A DNA stretch of 64,000 nucleotides from RGIG3528 sp045598045. Its GTDB lineage: Bacteria; Bacillota; Clostridia; Lachnospirales; Lachnospiraceae. The translations under genes and the position numbers were made by a program. The notes under the pieces are model-generated. The model was not told the DNA's origin, ran no database searches, and worked only from the letters and a program-made list of their open reading frames with translations. Below, piece by piece: positions 8,336 to 17,614 of the stretch. The stretch's first letter is position 1; every line of letters starts with the position of its first letter. The stretch spans positions 1 through 64,000 of the forward strand of contig JAZLLG010000044.1 in NCBI GenBank assembly GCA_045598045.1, in the 5' to 3' direction.

Positions 8336-9646
8336 TCACCTACTTATAACAGATACGATATGTCGCTTGTTTTCTTCAACCGTTGCTTGAGCATTCAGTA
8401 TTTCAACTTCTTTCCTGCTTTTCAACACCTTTCTATATGCATCTATATTTGCACAAAGCTTTTCGTATGAATAATCTTGTTTTCTGGAAAACGCAACATC
8501 CGGGTTTACATCCAAAAAAAACGTGCGATATGGGCGAATCCCAATCCACCCAAACAATAACTTTTTAACAATAAGCTTAGCAAAAGAATCTTTTCTTTCT
8601 TTTGCCAGGATATACCCTATATAGTCATCATAATAGTATCGATCAAAAATCACATTGCATCCTGTCAATGCAATAAACAGTGCTTTTACAATACGCAGCC
8701 TTTTATCTATCCTGCATAACGAATTTATTACCATGTTTCTTTTGCCACTGCTCATTTTTTTTTGCAGACCGGGTATCCAATACTCATTATTCCCGCCATA
8801 TATCCTACGAAAACCTATAAGCTTCAGATAATCGTCATGCAATAACTCATCTACCATCGTAGATTTTCCACATCCATCAACGCCAACAATAGCATAAATC
8901 TTCCCAACATGTCTTATAGGTCTTTGAGGAAATTTCATTCTGTAACGTACTCCCAAAAAAGCACGATGCAACTTTCCCCACATAAATCTTACAACCGTTG
9001 CAATGCTGTTTGATAAACCACTGCGCAAGTATCGTCTTATATTTTGCCTTTCTGTATCATTTCCAAAATAAACATCGGAAATATAATCATTAACGTTAAT
9101 CTGCGCTTCCCTGCCCAATCCGAGCATCAACTTCAATTCACCTGAAAAGGGAACCTCATTTATGTTTTCTATCTTCAAGAGCTCATTTAGTCTATTATAA
9201 TCATCTTTGTTCGGGTGTTTTCTAAGAATCATCCTTACAAACAGTAGTATAATCTCATCTTCCGTTCGTATTACGTGAGCTCCAAAAGAAGGTTCAACAA
9301 AAAAATCACTAAGAATTCTCTTTTCGAGCTTCTTCCAATGAAGTTCCTTTTCCATTTTATATCCAATACGCAATTTTGTATGAATATGTAACATAGACAT
9401 ACATCCATTATCTTTATCATATCCCATATAAAAAGAGATACCAAAGTGATATTTAGGCCAAATGCATTTCTTATATCCGAGAGATTTTAATATTTCATTC
9501 ACTTTTTTAATATCTTTTTCTGCTATTAAAAAGTCAATGTCCTCTTCACCTTTCAACGTTTTGTATATCAAATCAAATTCTTTGAAAATACAATAACTTA
9601 TGCCATTTTCGTTCAGTTTTGAAATTACATCTAACACCAAACTCAT
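8336..9646 (-). CDS. Nucleotidyltransferase-like / thymidylate-kinase-like fusion protein
   Basis: Protein of 436 aa with two enzyme-like halves. Residues 1 to about 190 resemble a minimal nucleotidyltransferase fold with the acidic pair in EEDIDFLIAEKD (about 35-46). Residues about 245-436 are a P-loop kinase: Walker A GVDGCGKST at 255-263, a thymidylate-kinase-like DRYYYD motif, and a lid-like arginine-containing stretch. Thymidylate kinase itself is not expected in a capsule operon, so the substrate is probably another nucleotide, sugar or polyol phosphate (inference). Its start overlaps the stop of the APH-like kinase gene by 4 bases (ATGA), implying translational coupling, and a GAGGAGAC site is present. 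The DNA is AT-rich, as in its neighbours. Confidence 0.65.
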   Translation of the reverse strand: MSLVLDVISKLNENGISYCIFKEFDLIYKTLKGEEDIDFLIAEKDIKKVNEILKSLGYKKCIWPKYHFGISFYMGYDKDNGCMSMLHIHTKLRIGYKMEKELHWKKLEKRILSDFFVEPSFGAHVIRTEDEIILLFVRMILRKHPNKDDYNRLNELLKIENINEVPFSGELKLMLGLGREAQINVNDYISDVYFGNDTERQNIRRYLRSGLSNSIATVVRFMWGKLHRAFLGVRYRMKFPQRPIRHVGKIYAIVGVDGCGKSTMVDELLHDDYLKLIGFRRIYGGNNEYWIPGLQKKMSSGKRNMVINSLCRIDKRLRIVKALFIALTGCNVIFDRYYYDDYIGYILAKERKDSFAKLIVKKLLFGWIGIRPYRTFFLDVNPDVAFSRKQDYSYEKLCANIDAYRKVLKSRKEVEILNAQATVEENKRHIVSVISR

Positions 9647-10614
9647 ATTTTTGTCTCCTCACAAATTATAAATTGCAAAAAGCTATATATCTGATTAACG
9701 TAGTATTTATCCATTTTTTGACCATATTTGTACTCTTTGCCTACACGGTCAAGCCAATATGCCGTTTTAAGCTGAATATCCAAGTTAGTTTCCTGACAAG
9801 CTTCACCCACATATTGCAACAGCTTTTCATTAGTAAGTGCTGCCAGATAACTCATCCATAAATATCCTTTATCATTTACGCTCGCCAACGCAAAGTGGAT
9901 TCCATCAAAGTCTTGAGCGCCGTTAAAAACGCATCGGTCCGTATCTATGAGAACAAACCGATTATCTTGCATAATAACATTTCCGTTATGCAAATCCCCA
10001 TGTGTAAATCCGTATGAAACAATGCGTTTCTCCCAATCACTCATGATACAGTCAATTGTATCAAAATAAAGCCTGTCCGGAATAACCCTCTTAAGCGTTT
10101 CATAACCCTTCTTCATATCATCGGACCATTGTGCGGGGCTTTTATTTCCAAGTTTTTTTTCTTCAAGCAAGAATTCCTGAACAAACGATTCCACCATATT
10201 GTCTCTCGGCGCTAATAATGGCATTTTTATATATCGAATGCCATAGTCACTACCTTCCAAAGATAAACCGCTTACAAAATAATCTCGCACAGTCTCATCT
10301 TGATTAATTATGTTCCAATTGTAAAATTCTGACTCTATCCGCTTTTCACAGTTTTTTGTAATGGGTATTTTATAAAAATATTCGGCTGTTGTTAAATTAA
10401 TACTATTTGTCGAAGACAACCTTGCGGAAGAAACTTTGTCATCATCTTCTTTCAGCAATGAAAATGCAAGTTCAATCCCATCTTTGGATATTTCATCTCT
10501 GTACCGTAATAGTACCGGTAAACCCTTGCTCCAGCAAAAAAAATTCCGAGACGATAGTATTTTTGCTGCCAATCTATTCAGGGAATAGTGCCATATCGTT
10601 GATATATCATGCAC
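9643..10614 (-). CDS. APH/choline-kinase-like phosphotransferase
   Basis: Protein of 323 aa with the protein-kinase-like fold of aminoglycoside and choline phosphotransferases. The catalytic loop THGDLHNGN is at about 204-212 and the metal-binding IDTD, replacing DFG, at about 223-226. The glycine-rich loop is not obvious, as is usual in this superfamily. In this context it most likely phosphorylates a sugar, an amino-alcohol or a lipid-linked precursor of the polysaccharide; antibiotic resistance is unlikely. The start is a GTG preceded by AAAGGAG. It overlaps the nucleotidyltransferase-kinase fusion by 4 bases and follows the flippase gene after 22 bases, so the kinase pair is one translational unit. 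Confidence 0.7.
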   Translation of the reverse strand: MHDISTIWHYSLNRLAAKILSSRNFFCWSKGLPVLLRYRDEISKDGIELAFSLLKEDDDKVSSARLSSTNSINLTTAEYFYKIPITKNCEKRIESEFYNWNIINQDETVRDYFVSGLSLEGSDYGIRYIKMPLLAPRDNMVESFVQEFLLEEKKLGNKSPAQWSDDMKKGYETLKRVIPDRLYFDTIDCIMSDWEKRIVSYGFTHGDLHNGNVIMQDNRFVLIDTDRCVFNGAQDFDGIHFALASVNDKGYLWMSYLAALTNEKLLQYVGEACQETNLDIQLKTAYWLDRVGKEYKYGQKMDKYYVNQIYSFLQFIICEETKI

Positions 10615-10636
10615 TGTGCTTTCTCCTTTACATAAG

Positions 10637-12079
10637 TCAGGTTTTATATGGTTTATGCTTGATTAAATCCCGAATTGCTATATATTCCTTATTTTTCGTA
10701 AGAGCTGAAAGCATTACATATATTGTCGCTCCTGAAATCACTTGAATTGTTAATATAACACCTACCGGGAGTGGGAGTCCTCTCTCCGCGAATACAATAA
10801 CTCCCATAACTAATGACATTAAAACACTTGGCAGCAAATCTAAAATCTGTTCGTAGTATGAATATCCAATTAGCACTTTATTTGGAAAAGCATTAACGAC
10901 AGAGCTACAAACCGATGAAAGTGCTGCACTTAACGCTATGGCAACCACCCCAAATCTAAGTGATAGTGTCAGTAAAACTATTCCGATAGTTTTCTTTATT
11001 ATTTCAACCTTGAGGTAAATATCCGATCTCCCAGTTGCTTTAATTGCTTGAATATTTGCTGTTTGCATTGGTAACAACAAATATGAAAAGCAAAAAATAC
11101 GCAGATAAGGCACCGCTTCTAACCACTTTTTCGTTAGCAAAACTCCAATGATTGTATCTGCTGTACAGGCCATTCCAACCATTAAAGGACTCATTATAAA
11201 AGCACTTGTCCTAATTGAAAACTGGGTGTATTTTTTCAGCCTTTCTTTATCATCCTGTACTTGCGAAACGACCGGAAAAAGAACACTTATTATAGTCGAA
11301 TTAACATTAGTTATAAAAATATGCGGAAACTGGTTCCCTTTGTTATAATATGCCAAATCAGAAGAACTGTACAACTTTCCGATAATCAGACTTCGTATCT
11401 CATTGTACGTCGTTGACAAAAGTCCAACCACAAGAATTTTCCAGCCAAACGAAAACAAGCTCTTGAAGCGCTCCCAGGAAAAAAGCCATTTAGGTCTCCA
11501 CCTTACAATGGTCCACAATGCAATCGTATCAACAATTGAATTAAACAAATACTGCCATACAAGCGCCCAAACGCCAAAACCAATATATGCCATTCCAATA
11601 CCGACAAAAGCTGAGCCCACTGTTCCAATTGATGTTGCCCAAAAAAACTTTTTAAATATCAGATTTCTTGAAACATAAGCCTGTTGTATAGAATTAATTG
11701 CTGCCAATGGTATCTTAATCGAAAGAACTCTCATAATTTGGCACAGTTCGGGCATATCGTAAAAATCAGCAACCAATGGCGCCAGTAAGAAAAGAAGCAA
11801 ATAACATAGTAAAGACAGAACTATATTTGCATAAAAAATAGTCGAAAAATCGATGTCATCCGCTTCCCGCTTCTGAATCAAAGCATTACCAAGTCCGTCA
11901 GAAACGAAAACATTCGCCAAGGTAATAAACACTGTCACCAATGCTATCTCTCCGTAATCTGACGGTTCCAGTAGTCTCGCCAAAACAATTGAAACAGCAA
12001 AAGTAACCAACTGTGCACATATTCTTTCTGCGAATTTCCAGCCAAAATTTGATGTTATTTTTCTTCCGTCCATTGTCAT
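10637..12079 (-). CDS. wzx: Wzx-type polysaccharide flippase (MOP/MATE-like superfamily)
   Basis: Integral membrane protein of 480 aa with about 12-14 transmembrane segments. It starts with a typical polysaccharide-transporter N-terminus (NFGWKFAERICAQLVTF, then VLARLLEPSDYGEIAL), as in the Polysacc_synt_3/WzxC group. It is expected to flip undecaprenyl-linked repeat units across the membrane before polymerisation. It sits between a glycosyltransferase and the APH-like kinase. The upstream spacing of about 100 bases is the largest inside the operon and holds no clear terminator. Two ATGs two codons apart are possible starts and neither has a strong ribosome site; the first is given. Confidence 0.88.
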   Translation of the reverse strand: MTMDGRKITSNFGWKFAERICAQLVTFAVSIVLARLLEPSDYGEIALVTVFITLANVFVSDGLGNALIQKREADDIDFSTIFYANIVLSLLCYLLLFLLAPLVADFYDMPELCQIMRVLSIKIPLAAINSIQQAYVSRNLIFKKFFWATSIGTVGSAFVGIGMAYIGFGVWALVWQYLFNSIVDTIALWTIVRWRPKWLFSWERFKSLFSFGWKILVVGLLSTTYNEIRSLIIGKLYSSSDLAYYNKGNQFPHIFITNVNSTIISVLFPVVSQVQDDKERLKKYTQFSIRTSAFIMSPLMVGMACTADTIIGVLLTKKWLEAVPYLRIFCFSYLLLPMQTANIQAIKATGRSDIYLKVEIIKKTIGIVLLTLSLRFGVVAIALSAALSSVCSSVVNAFPNKVLIGYSYYEQILDLLPSVLMSLVMGVIVFAERGLPLPVGVILTIQVISGATIYVMLSALTKNKEYIAIRDLIKHKPYKT

Positions 12080-12182
12080 AAATGCTATATCACAAGTAAA
12101 TCACCCGCTTTCTGCGGATTTATATACTTTTCCTGTAAAAGCCTCTTTCTTCGTTTATAAGCCAAAACTTCAATTTCAATTT

Positions 12183-13334
12183 TTATTTTTCCACTTCAAT
12201 CATTTTAAACATATCATTTATTCTTTTTGCAATAACTTCCTCAGAACAATCTCTTCGGCACAAATCGGAAATCTGCTTCCCATTATAAGTTGTATGGCTT
12301 TCGAACATAGTTCTCAGAGCCTTTGAAGCGCACTCAACTGTTTTTTCATTGATAAGAATTCCATATTCATTATGCCAACTTTCTTCAATGCCTCCGTTTT
12401 TTGTGGAAATAATCGGTCGTCCTACTGACAAAGCCTCTCTGTACGCAACACCAAAGGTTTCATTTTCACTGAGTAAGACAAAACAGTCACAATTAGTATA
12501 CGCTACTAACATTTGATCGGAGTTTAATCTTCCAACTAAATGAATTTGATTTGTCCTTTCTGCTTTTTCAATTTTACGTTTAATATCTGCATACAATTCA
12601 CCATCTCCGGCTATTATCAATTCTACTGATTCGCTCGGCAGAAATGCTTGTATGAAGCCTTCAACCAATATGTCAAATCTTTTAATTTTATAAAAATTGC
12701 CGGCAGAAAAAAAAGTAACCTTGTCCTTGCTTTCTTTAGGCGAATAAATATACCTATCATTTATCATATTGGGTATCACATTTATCTCTGCTGATAAGCC
12801 TGTGTGATTATATATGGCTAATTTCAAGGCTTCAGAAACACATATAAATCCTTTTGCATTTTGTATTGTTTGTTTTGTTATTTCAACAATATACTTATTT
12901 AATGTGTGCTTATAATAAAGGCTGTAATGTTCGTCAACTATAAATGGCACACCCGCTTTTTTGGCTATTTCAGCTGCCACATATCCGCTTGGAAACGTAA
13001 AGTGTGCATATATTAAATCCGGCAATCCAAATGTTTTTACTGCCTTCTCAAACATTTCCAGTATATTTTTTTTATAACCGACCACTGCAACACGTGGTAA
13101 ACGCGATTGCATCAGTCCGATTGTATACCTTTGGTATACATGTCCTACGCAATCGTCATACTCCTGCATTTTACCAACCCTGTTCCATTGGCGATAATTC
13201 AATGTAGGAGCATTTAAAATCACAAATTGATGATTATATCTCTTTCTCAGCGCTTGGCACTGTTCTTGAACATATATTCCCAGTTGTGGATAATCCGGCG
13301 TCGGGTACACCGCCGGTATAACAAAAATCAACAT
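12183..13334 (-). CDS. Glycosyltransferase family 4
   Basis: Retaining GT-B glycosyltransferase of 383 aa. Features include the N-terminal strand and loop LIFVIPAVYPTPDYPQLG, an acceptor-domain segment DLIYAHFTFPSG, and the C-terminal nucleotide-sugar region with ENETFGVAYREALSVGRPII, containing the family's E-x7-E pattern. It is expected to add one sugar to the lipid-linked repeat unit on the cytoplasmic face; donor and linkage cannot be read. The start is put at 13334 because GAGAGGTG lies directly before it. An ATG five codons upstream overlaps the preceding stop codon but lacks a ribosome site. AT-rich DNA. Confidence 0.85.
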   Translation of the reverse strand: MLIFVIPAVYPTPDYPQLGIYVQEQCQALRKRYNHQFVILNAPTLNYRQWNRVGKMQEYDDCVGHVYQRYTIGLMQSRLPRVAVVGYKKNILEMFEKAVKTFGLPDLIYAHFTFPSGYVAAEIAKKAGVPFIVDEHYSLYYKHTLNKYIVEITKQTIQNAKGFICVSEALKLAIYNHTGLSAEINVIPNMINDRYIYSPKESKDKVTFFSAGNFYKIKRFDILVEGFIQAFLPSESVELIIAGDGELYADIKRKIEKAERTNQIHLVGRLNSDQMLVAYTNCDCFVLLSENETFGVAYREALSVGRPIISTKNGGIEESWHNEYGILINEKTVECASKALRTMFESHTTYNGKQISDLCRRDCSEEVIAKRINDMFKMIEVEK

Positions 13335-13345
13335 CCCGGCACCTC

Positions 13346-14572
13346 TCATTTATGTATTGGATTTTTTTCATTCCGCAACAGTGTCATAGTCGGAATAATG
13401 AAAAACAAAACAACATTTAAGCTCGAATATAAACATGGATTAAAAATAAACAACATGGCAAAAGATATAACATATCCAAATCCTATATTTTTTTCTTGTA
13501 ATCGTCTTTCGTAAGCAATTGCAGAAAAAAACACTAATAGATAAGGTACTCCGGCAAAAATGCCAAATCTGGCAAGTGTATCCAGTAGTTCTCCATGACT
13601 ACCTACACCATATGCTTTTTGAGTATAGAAATCCATTCCTGTAAATCGAGTAATACCAAAAACAGGGTGCTCTAAAAAAGTCTTCAAGGATTGCATCATT
13701 AACACGGCTCGTTTAGCCGAATCACTCGTCTCAGCTGACATTATATCATTTCCGGATAACAGATATCCCAGCTCCACCAGTCTATTCGCAAGATATTTTT
13801 TTCTTCCTCTGCCTGCCGCGTATTTGATCAATAGCCTTCCGCATTCTTCCTTTAATGCAAAGAATGAGGCTCCGGCCGCCGTAAGTATAGTAAGCCCCAT
13901 TACCTGCTTTGATCTGATTTTCCTTAATGATGAAACTGAGCAGGCACGCAACGCGATTCCAACCACAGACCCAATCACAGTACTGACAACCGTTACTGTT
14001 GATTGAGTTTTTATCACAACAAGATCAAGCAAGACACATATCAGTAGTTTATATATTGATTTCTTTTTTTCCCATAAAAAATCTTCTAGCAAATACACCG
14101 CCAGCAACGACGATCCTATAGCCAACGGATAGCCTCCACCTGAAAGAGGAATATTTGCTGCGTCATGAGAAGCAATATGTCTGGCCGACATCTGTCCGCT
14201 ACACATTAAATATGCCGCTCTAACAGCTACTGACACCCAAATCACAAAGACCGCATTAACAATCAAGGTTTTGCGTTTACCGGATGAATAATACACAAAT
14301 AAATGCGCCGGCAAGAAAATGCTGAATCTGCTAATCACAATTTTAATTGGATTTTCTCCTGCCAGTACTGTCTCGATTCCAAGCGCACCCAAAAAGACAA
14401 AAAGAAGCCATATCGGCGGGTAGACAATGCTCACTTTTCCCTTTTTTTCACATATAATGAGTAGAAAGAGAGAAACACCAATCACCGCTAAAAGTTTATA
14501 TGCATCCGGTTCGGCAATTGCTATGGACATATATATTACTGTCAGTAAATCTGTCAGATACGACATTGTCAT
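13346..14572 (-). CDS. Wzy-like polysaccharide polymerase candidate
   Basis: Polytopic membrane protein of 408 aa with about ten hydrophobic segments and a larger outside loop near residues 240-310 that includes GVGSHGELLDTLARFG. This resembles the conserved H/G-x-N/E-x-Y/L loop region of Wzy and O-antigen ligase proteins. Sequence identity is low, as is usual for polymerases, so the call rests on topology, this loop and position among glycosyltransferases and the flippase. It starts directly after the GT2 gene (stop and ATG adjacent), with AAAAAGGA as ribosome site inside that gene's end. A second ligase/polymerase-like gene lies at 21745-23586 in the same operon. Confidence 0.65.
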   Translation of the reverse strand: MTMSYLTDLLTVIYMSIAIAEPDAYKLLAVIGVSLFLLIICEKKGKVSIVYPPIWLLFVFLGALGIETVLAGENPIKIVISRFSIFLPAHLFVYYSSGKRKTLIVNAVFVIWVSVAVRAAYLMCSGQMSARHIASHDAANIPLSGGGYPLAIGSSLLAVYLLEDFLWEKKKSIYKLLICVLLDLVVIKTQSTVTVVSTVIGSVVGIALRACSVSSLRKIRSKQVMGLTILTAAGASFFALKEECGRLLIKYAAGRGRKKYLANRLVELGYLLSGNDIMSAETSDSAKRAVLMMQSLKTFLEHPVFGITRFTGMDFYTQKAYGVGSHGELLDTLARFGIFAGVPYLLVFFSAIAYERRLQEKNIGFGYVISFAMLFIFNPCLYSSLNVVLFFIIPTMTLLRNEKNPIHK

Positions 14573-15565
14573 TTAATCCTTTTTAAGCATACAACTATCG
14601 CTTTGTTTTATTGCTTCTGACATATGTAAATTATAGCCATTAAAACCAAATGACTTGTGCGATATTGTTCTATATGTTAAATACTCTACATACCTAATAA
14701 TATATTTGGCTTTAACCTTATTGTCATAAAGAATCTTTAGTCCATCGAGAAACTTCATTTTATAAAATGCATTCCTACACCTTTCCAACGAAATAACCGA
14801 AATAACTCTTTCACGATCTGATGTGTCTAACGCAGTTATCTTTTCATCGTACTTCTTCAGAAAAGCCCTTGCGCAGCCATCCGTTTGCTCAAAACTTCTC
14901 TTTATTCGTTCACCTTCTTGATGAATCGTAAGAAAGATCCCGTCCACAAATGCAATCTTATTTTTTTCCAAGACTCTTACTAAAAATTCTATATCCTGGT
15001 TTCTGATAAATGTTTCATCATAACCACCAATTTCATCAACAACTTTTTTTCTCAGGAACAAATTAGAACCTGATCCCATAAACATTGTTCTCATCAATGC
15101 ATCTACATAACAGTCTCCCATTCGGTTTTCACAGGACACCTGATTTCCTCTTTTTCCCTTTACAATCCGATATCCGGTATAACAAGCGCCCCAAGCATTA
15201 TCCAATGCCTCCAAGCATTCCACTTGTCTGACTAATTTGTCTTTATCAATTTCATCATCATCATCCACGAAAGTAATGTATTTTCCTTTGGCTATCTTCC
15301 ATCCGGTATTTCTTGCCGCAGAGCCATTCCTATTTTCAGAATGTTTAACGTAAGTAATCCGTCTATCATTCAAATAGTCCTGCATTACCTTTTCAGTTTC
15401 TCGTCTGGCGCCTGATTCCGGAGAATTATCATCTACAACAATAATCTCAAAATCAGTATAACTCTGTTGCAATACGGAATTAATGCAGCGTTTCAAAAAG
15501 AGAGGTCTACTATAAGTGGGTATAACCACTGAAACCAGTGGGTATTCATTCACTAACGATGGCAT
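14573..15565 (-). CDS. Glycosyltransferase family 2
   Basis: Inverting GT-A glycosyltransferase of 330 aa. It opens with VSVVIPTYSRPLFLKRC, followed by IIVVDDNSPES and the metal-binding FVDDDDEIDKDKL stretch, then the acceptor-side segment IRNQDIEFLVRVLEKN. The C-terminal 80 residues are basic and probably peripheral to the membrane. It adds a sugar to the growing repeat unit in the cytoplasm; donor unknown. The start ATG has AAGGAGATATATA upstream and overlaps the end of the preceding GT4 gene by 20 bases, indicating coupled translation. Confidence 0.88.
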   Translation of the reverse strand: MPSLVNEYPLVSVVIPTYSRPLFLKRCINSVLQQSYTDFEIIVVDDNSPESGARRETEKVMQDYLNDRRITYVKHSENRNGSAARNTGWKIAKGKYITFVDDDDEIDKDKLVRQVECLEALDNAWGACYTGYRIVKGKRGNQVSCENRMGDCYVDALMRTMFMGSGSNLFLRKKVVDEIGGYDETFIRNQDIEFLVRVLEKNKIAFVDGIFLTIHQEGERIKRSFEQTDGCARAFLKKYDEKITALDTSDRERVISVISLERCRNAFYKMKFLDGLKILYDNKVKAKYIIRYVEYLTYRTISHKSFGFNGYNLHMSEAIKQSDSCMLKKD

Positions 15566-16742
15566 TATATATCTCCTTCATTTCCTTATTTACGCTTTTT
15601 TTGGTGAAAGAAGAAATAACCTGTCCATTGTATCTGCCAAATTCATTTCTCAAATATTGGTTGTCCTTTAACAGGCATATATTTTTCTTGAATTCATTAA
15701 CGTTATCAGGTCGGGATAAATATCCTCCCTTCCCTTCCTCAATCAAATCAACATTCCCTCTAATGTCAGAAACAATGCACGGCAGCCCCGAAGCCATTGC
15801 ATCCATAAGTGCTACCGATAACCCCTCCCTGTATGAAGGGTGCATGTATATATCGGCACATGCGTATATCTCAGCCGTGGATTCAACAAACCCAAAAAAA
15901 TGGACTTGATTTGCGACCTTCATTTTCTTTGCCATTTTTTTCAGTTTATTGTCCAGCATTCCTTTTCCGGCTATTGCGTAATGAATGCTCTCATCATGTA
16001 TTTGAGATAAAGCTCGTATAATCACTTCGTGATTTTTTCTTTTACACAATTCACCAACAGACAGTAGCAGTAACACATCCTTTGGCAATTTGTATTTTTC
16101 TCTGTATATTTCCCTCAGATTTTTTTCCTGATTGCACTTAATCGGATCCGTATCGACTCCTACACCACTGATTTTACGAACATCACTGCATTTTAATCGT
16201 TCAACGGCATTACTATAGTCCTCTTTATTGATTGTAATCAGAACATCCGTAAATTTCGAGCAAATCTTTTCTATAGGATAATACAAAGCCCAGTTAAGAA
16301 TCGGTGCACCTTTATAGAAATGAAATCCATGTGCCGTATAGATAATTTTATGTTTTCCGTCCTTTCGGTATGGCCTGAACAAAATCCTGACAATTGCCGC
16401 ACATATCGGCGAATGACAATGTACAAGTGCAAAATCGTCCTTTAACAATTCTTTGACTTGACATATGGATTTAATCATCTTTTTCACTTTCAGAATTTTT
16501 CGAGTGAAATCAATCTGCTTAACGAATACACTTTGTGCCTGCATTTCCTGCACAAAGCGTTCATTTTTGTTTAGTGAATTACTATCCTCGTCAACAAAAT
16601 TAGCAGCTATTGTTACCGTATATCCCATTTCCATCAGAATCTTTATATTCTCTGTATTAAAATTACAAAGCATAGATCCCATAGAGGCAATAAAAAGCGC
16701 TTTTTTTTCTATTTTACTTTTTGATAAACTATCTATTGTCAT
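15546..16742 (-). CDS. Glycosyltransferase family 4 (EpsD-like)
   Basis: GT-B glycosyltransferase of 398 aa resembling Bacillus EpsD and capsular GT4 enzymes. It has the early KALFIASMGSMLCNFN segment, YTAHGFHFYKGAP, the donor-binding HPSYREGLSVALMDAMASG with E-x7-D, and a domain boundary near residue 200. It is expected to transfer the second or third sugar of the repeat unit. Its start overlaps the epimerase gene by 14 bases and uses GAAGGAAG inside that gene as ribosome site. It begins the tightly packed glycosyltransferase part of the operon. Confidence 0.88.
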   Translation of the reverse strand: MTIDSLSKSKIEKKALFIASMGSMLCNFNTENIKILMEMGYTVTIAANFVDEDSNSLNKNERFVQEMQAQSVFVKQIDFTRKILKVKKMIKSICQVKELLKDDFALVHCHSPICAAIVRILFRPYRKDGKHKIIYTAHGFHFYKGAPILNWALYYPIEKICSKFTDVLITINKEDYSNAVERLKCSDVRKISGVGVDTDPIKCNQEKNLREIYREKYKLPKDVLLLLSVGELCKRKNHEVIIRALSQIHDESIHYAIAGKGMLDNKLKKMAKKMKVANQVHFFGFVESTAEIYACADIYMHPSYREGLSVALMDAMASGLPCIVSDIRGNVDLIEEGKGGYLSRPDNVNEFKKNICLLKDNQYLRNEFGRYNGQVISSFTKKSVNKEMKEIYNAIVSE

Positions 16743-17595
16743 TTAAACTTCCTTCACAGGCCCTGTTGATTGTTTCCTCGTTATCATATAAGCAATAGGA
16801 ATATTCCAAACGCTCTGTATCAACATACGTCAAGTCACCAAATGCTTTTCTGGTAAGCGGTAGAAAAGCCATGCTGATTTTTACGCACACACCAAGCAAC
16901 TTACTAAAGTACAACTTTTTCCCCATATTATTTGCTATCCATTTTGTCATTTGAGCTGTACACATAGGTTCTTTATTAGCAGGAGTCCAAACATCTGCAT
17001 AGCAGCAATCACAAGCCATTCGCAAAAACTCGCACAGATGATCAATATATATCATACTCCTTGAGTTCACTATATCCGGGAAAATAGCGATTTTTCTTAT
17101 CAAGGATATAATATTATTGAAATTTCCTTTACACCCTTTTCCATAAACCATTGGCGGACGTACTATACACACACGGAATGAATCGGATTTCAACTGATTG
17201 ATTTCATTTTCTGCCTGAAGCTTTGACATACCATATGCGTTTCCGGGACTTGGTATAGTATCTGGATAAACAGTTCCCGAATCAAGCCCATATACACTCA
17301 TACTACTCATAAACAAAAACTGCCTCACACCTTCAGCTTTTGCCTTTTTTGCGGTTTCCACCGCAAGATCCCGGTTTATTTCATAATATAAGCTTCTGTT
17401 TTTCCTTGTTTCCTTCACATGTGCTATTCCTGCCACATGAAGTACAACATCATAGCCTGAAAAAAGTCTCTCTCTCCAACTTCCATCAATCATGTCAAGC
17501 GTATCCACCTGATAATTTTCAGTCCACTGTGACAAGTATTTTTCAAAGGAAGTTCCTATATAACTTTTTGCCCCGGTAATAAGAATCTTTTTCAT
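16729..17595 (-). CDS. NAD-dependent sugar epimerase/dehydratase (extended SDR)
   Basis: Rossmann-fold SDR enzyme of 288 aa. The nucleotide-binding motif is TGAKSYIG near the N-terminus, followed by VLHVAGIAHV, the catalytic Ser in FMSSMSVYG and YGMSK, with catalytic Tyr and Lys spaced by three. It is similar to WcaG/GalE-type proteins of capsule clusters, often annotated as UDP-glucose 4-epimerase-like. It likely makes or edits a nucleotide sugar for the glycosyltransferases next to it; the substrate is not deducible. The length is on the short side for the extended family. Ribosome site is weak (GGTTGGC). Confidence 0.82.
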   Translation of the reverse strand: MKKILITGAKSYIGTSFEKYLSQWTENYQVDTLDMIDGSWRERLFSGYDVVLHVAGIAHVKETRKNRSLYYEINRDLAVETAKKAKAEGVRQFLFMSSMSVYGLDSGTVYPDTIPSPGNAYGMSKLQAENEINQLKSDSFRVCIVRPPMVYGKGCKGNFNNIISLIRKIAIFPDIVNSRSMIYIDHLCEFLRMACDCCYADVWTPANKEPMCTAQMTKWIANNMGKKLYFSKLLGVCVKISMAFLPLTRKAFGDLTYVDTERLEYSYCLYDNEETINRACEGSLNDNR

Positions 17596-17614
17596 ATAGC
17601 CAACCCGATATATA

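Noticed and set aside
8250..8340. Short GTG-started frame of 28 codons after the nucleotidyltransferase-kinase gene
   Set aside because: Overlaps the stop codon, lacks a good ribosome site and is too short to judge.
12085..12182. Open stretch of about 32 codons between the GT4 gene and the flippase gene
   Set aside because: No start codon with ribosome site; a chance opening in AT-rich DNA is as likely as a gene remnant.
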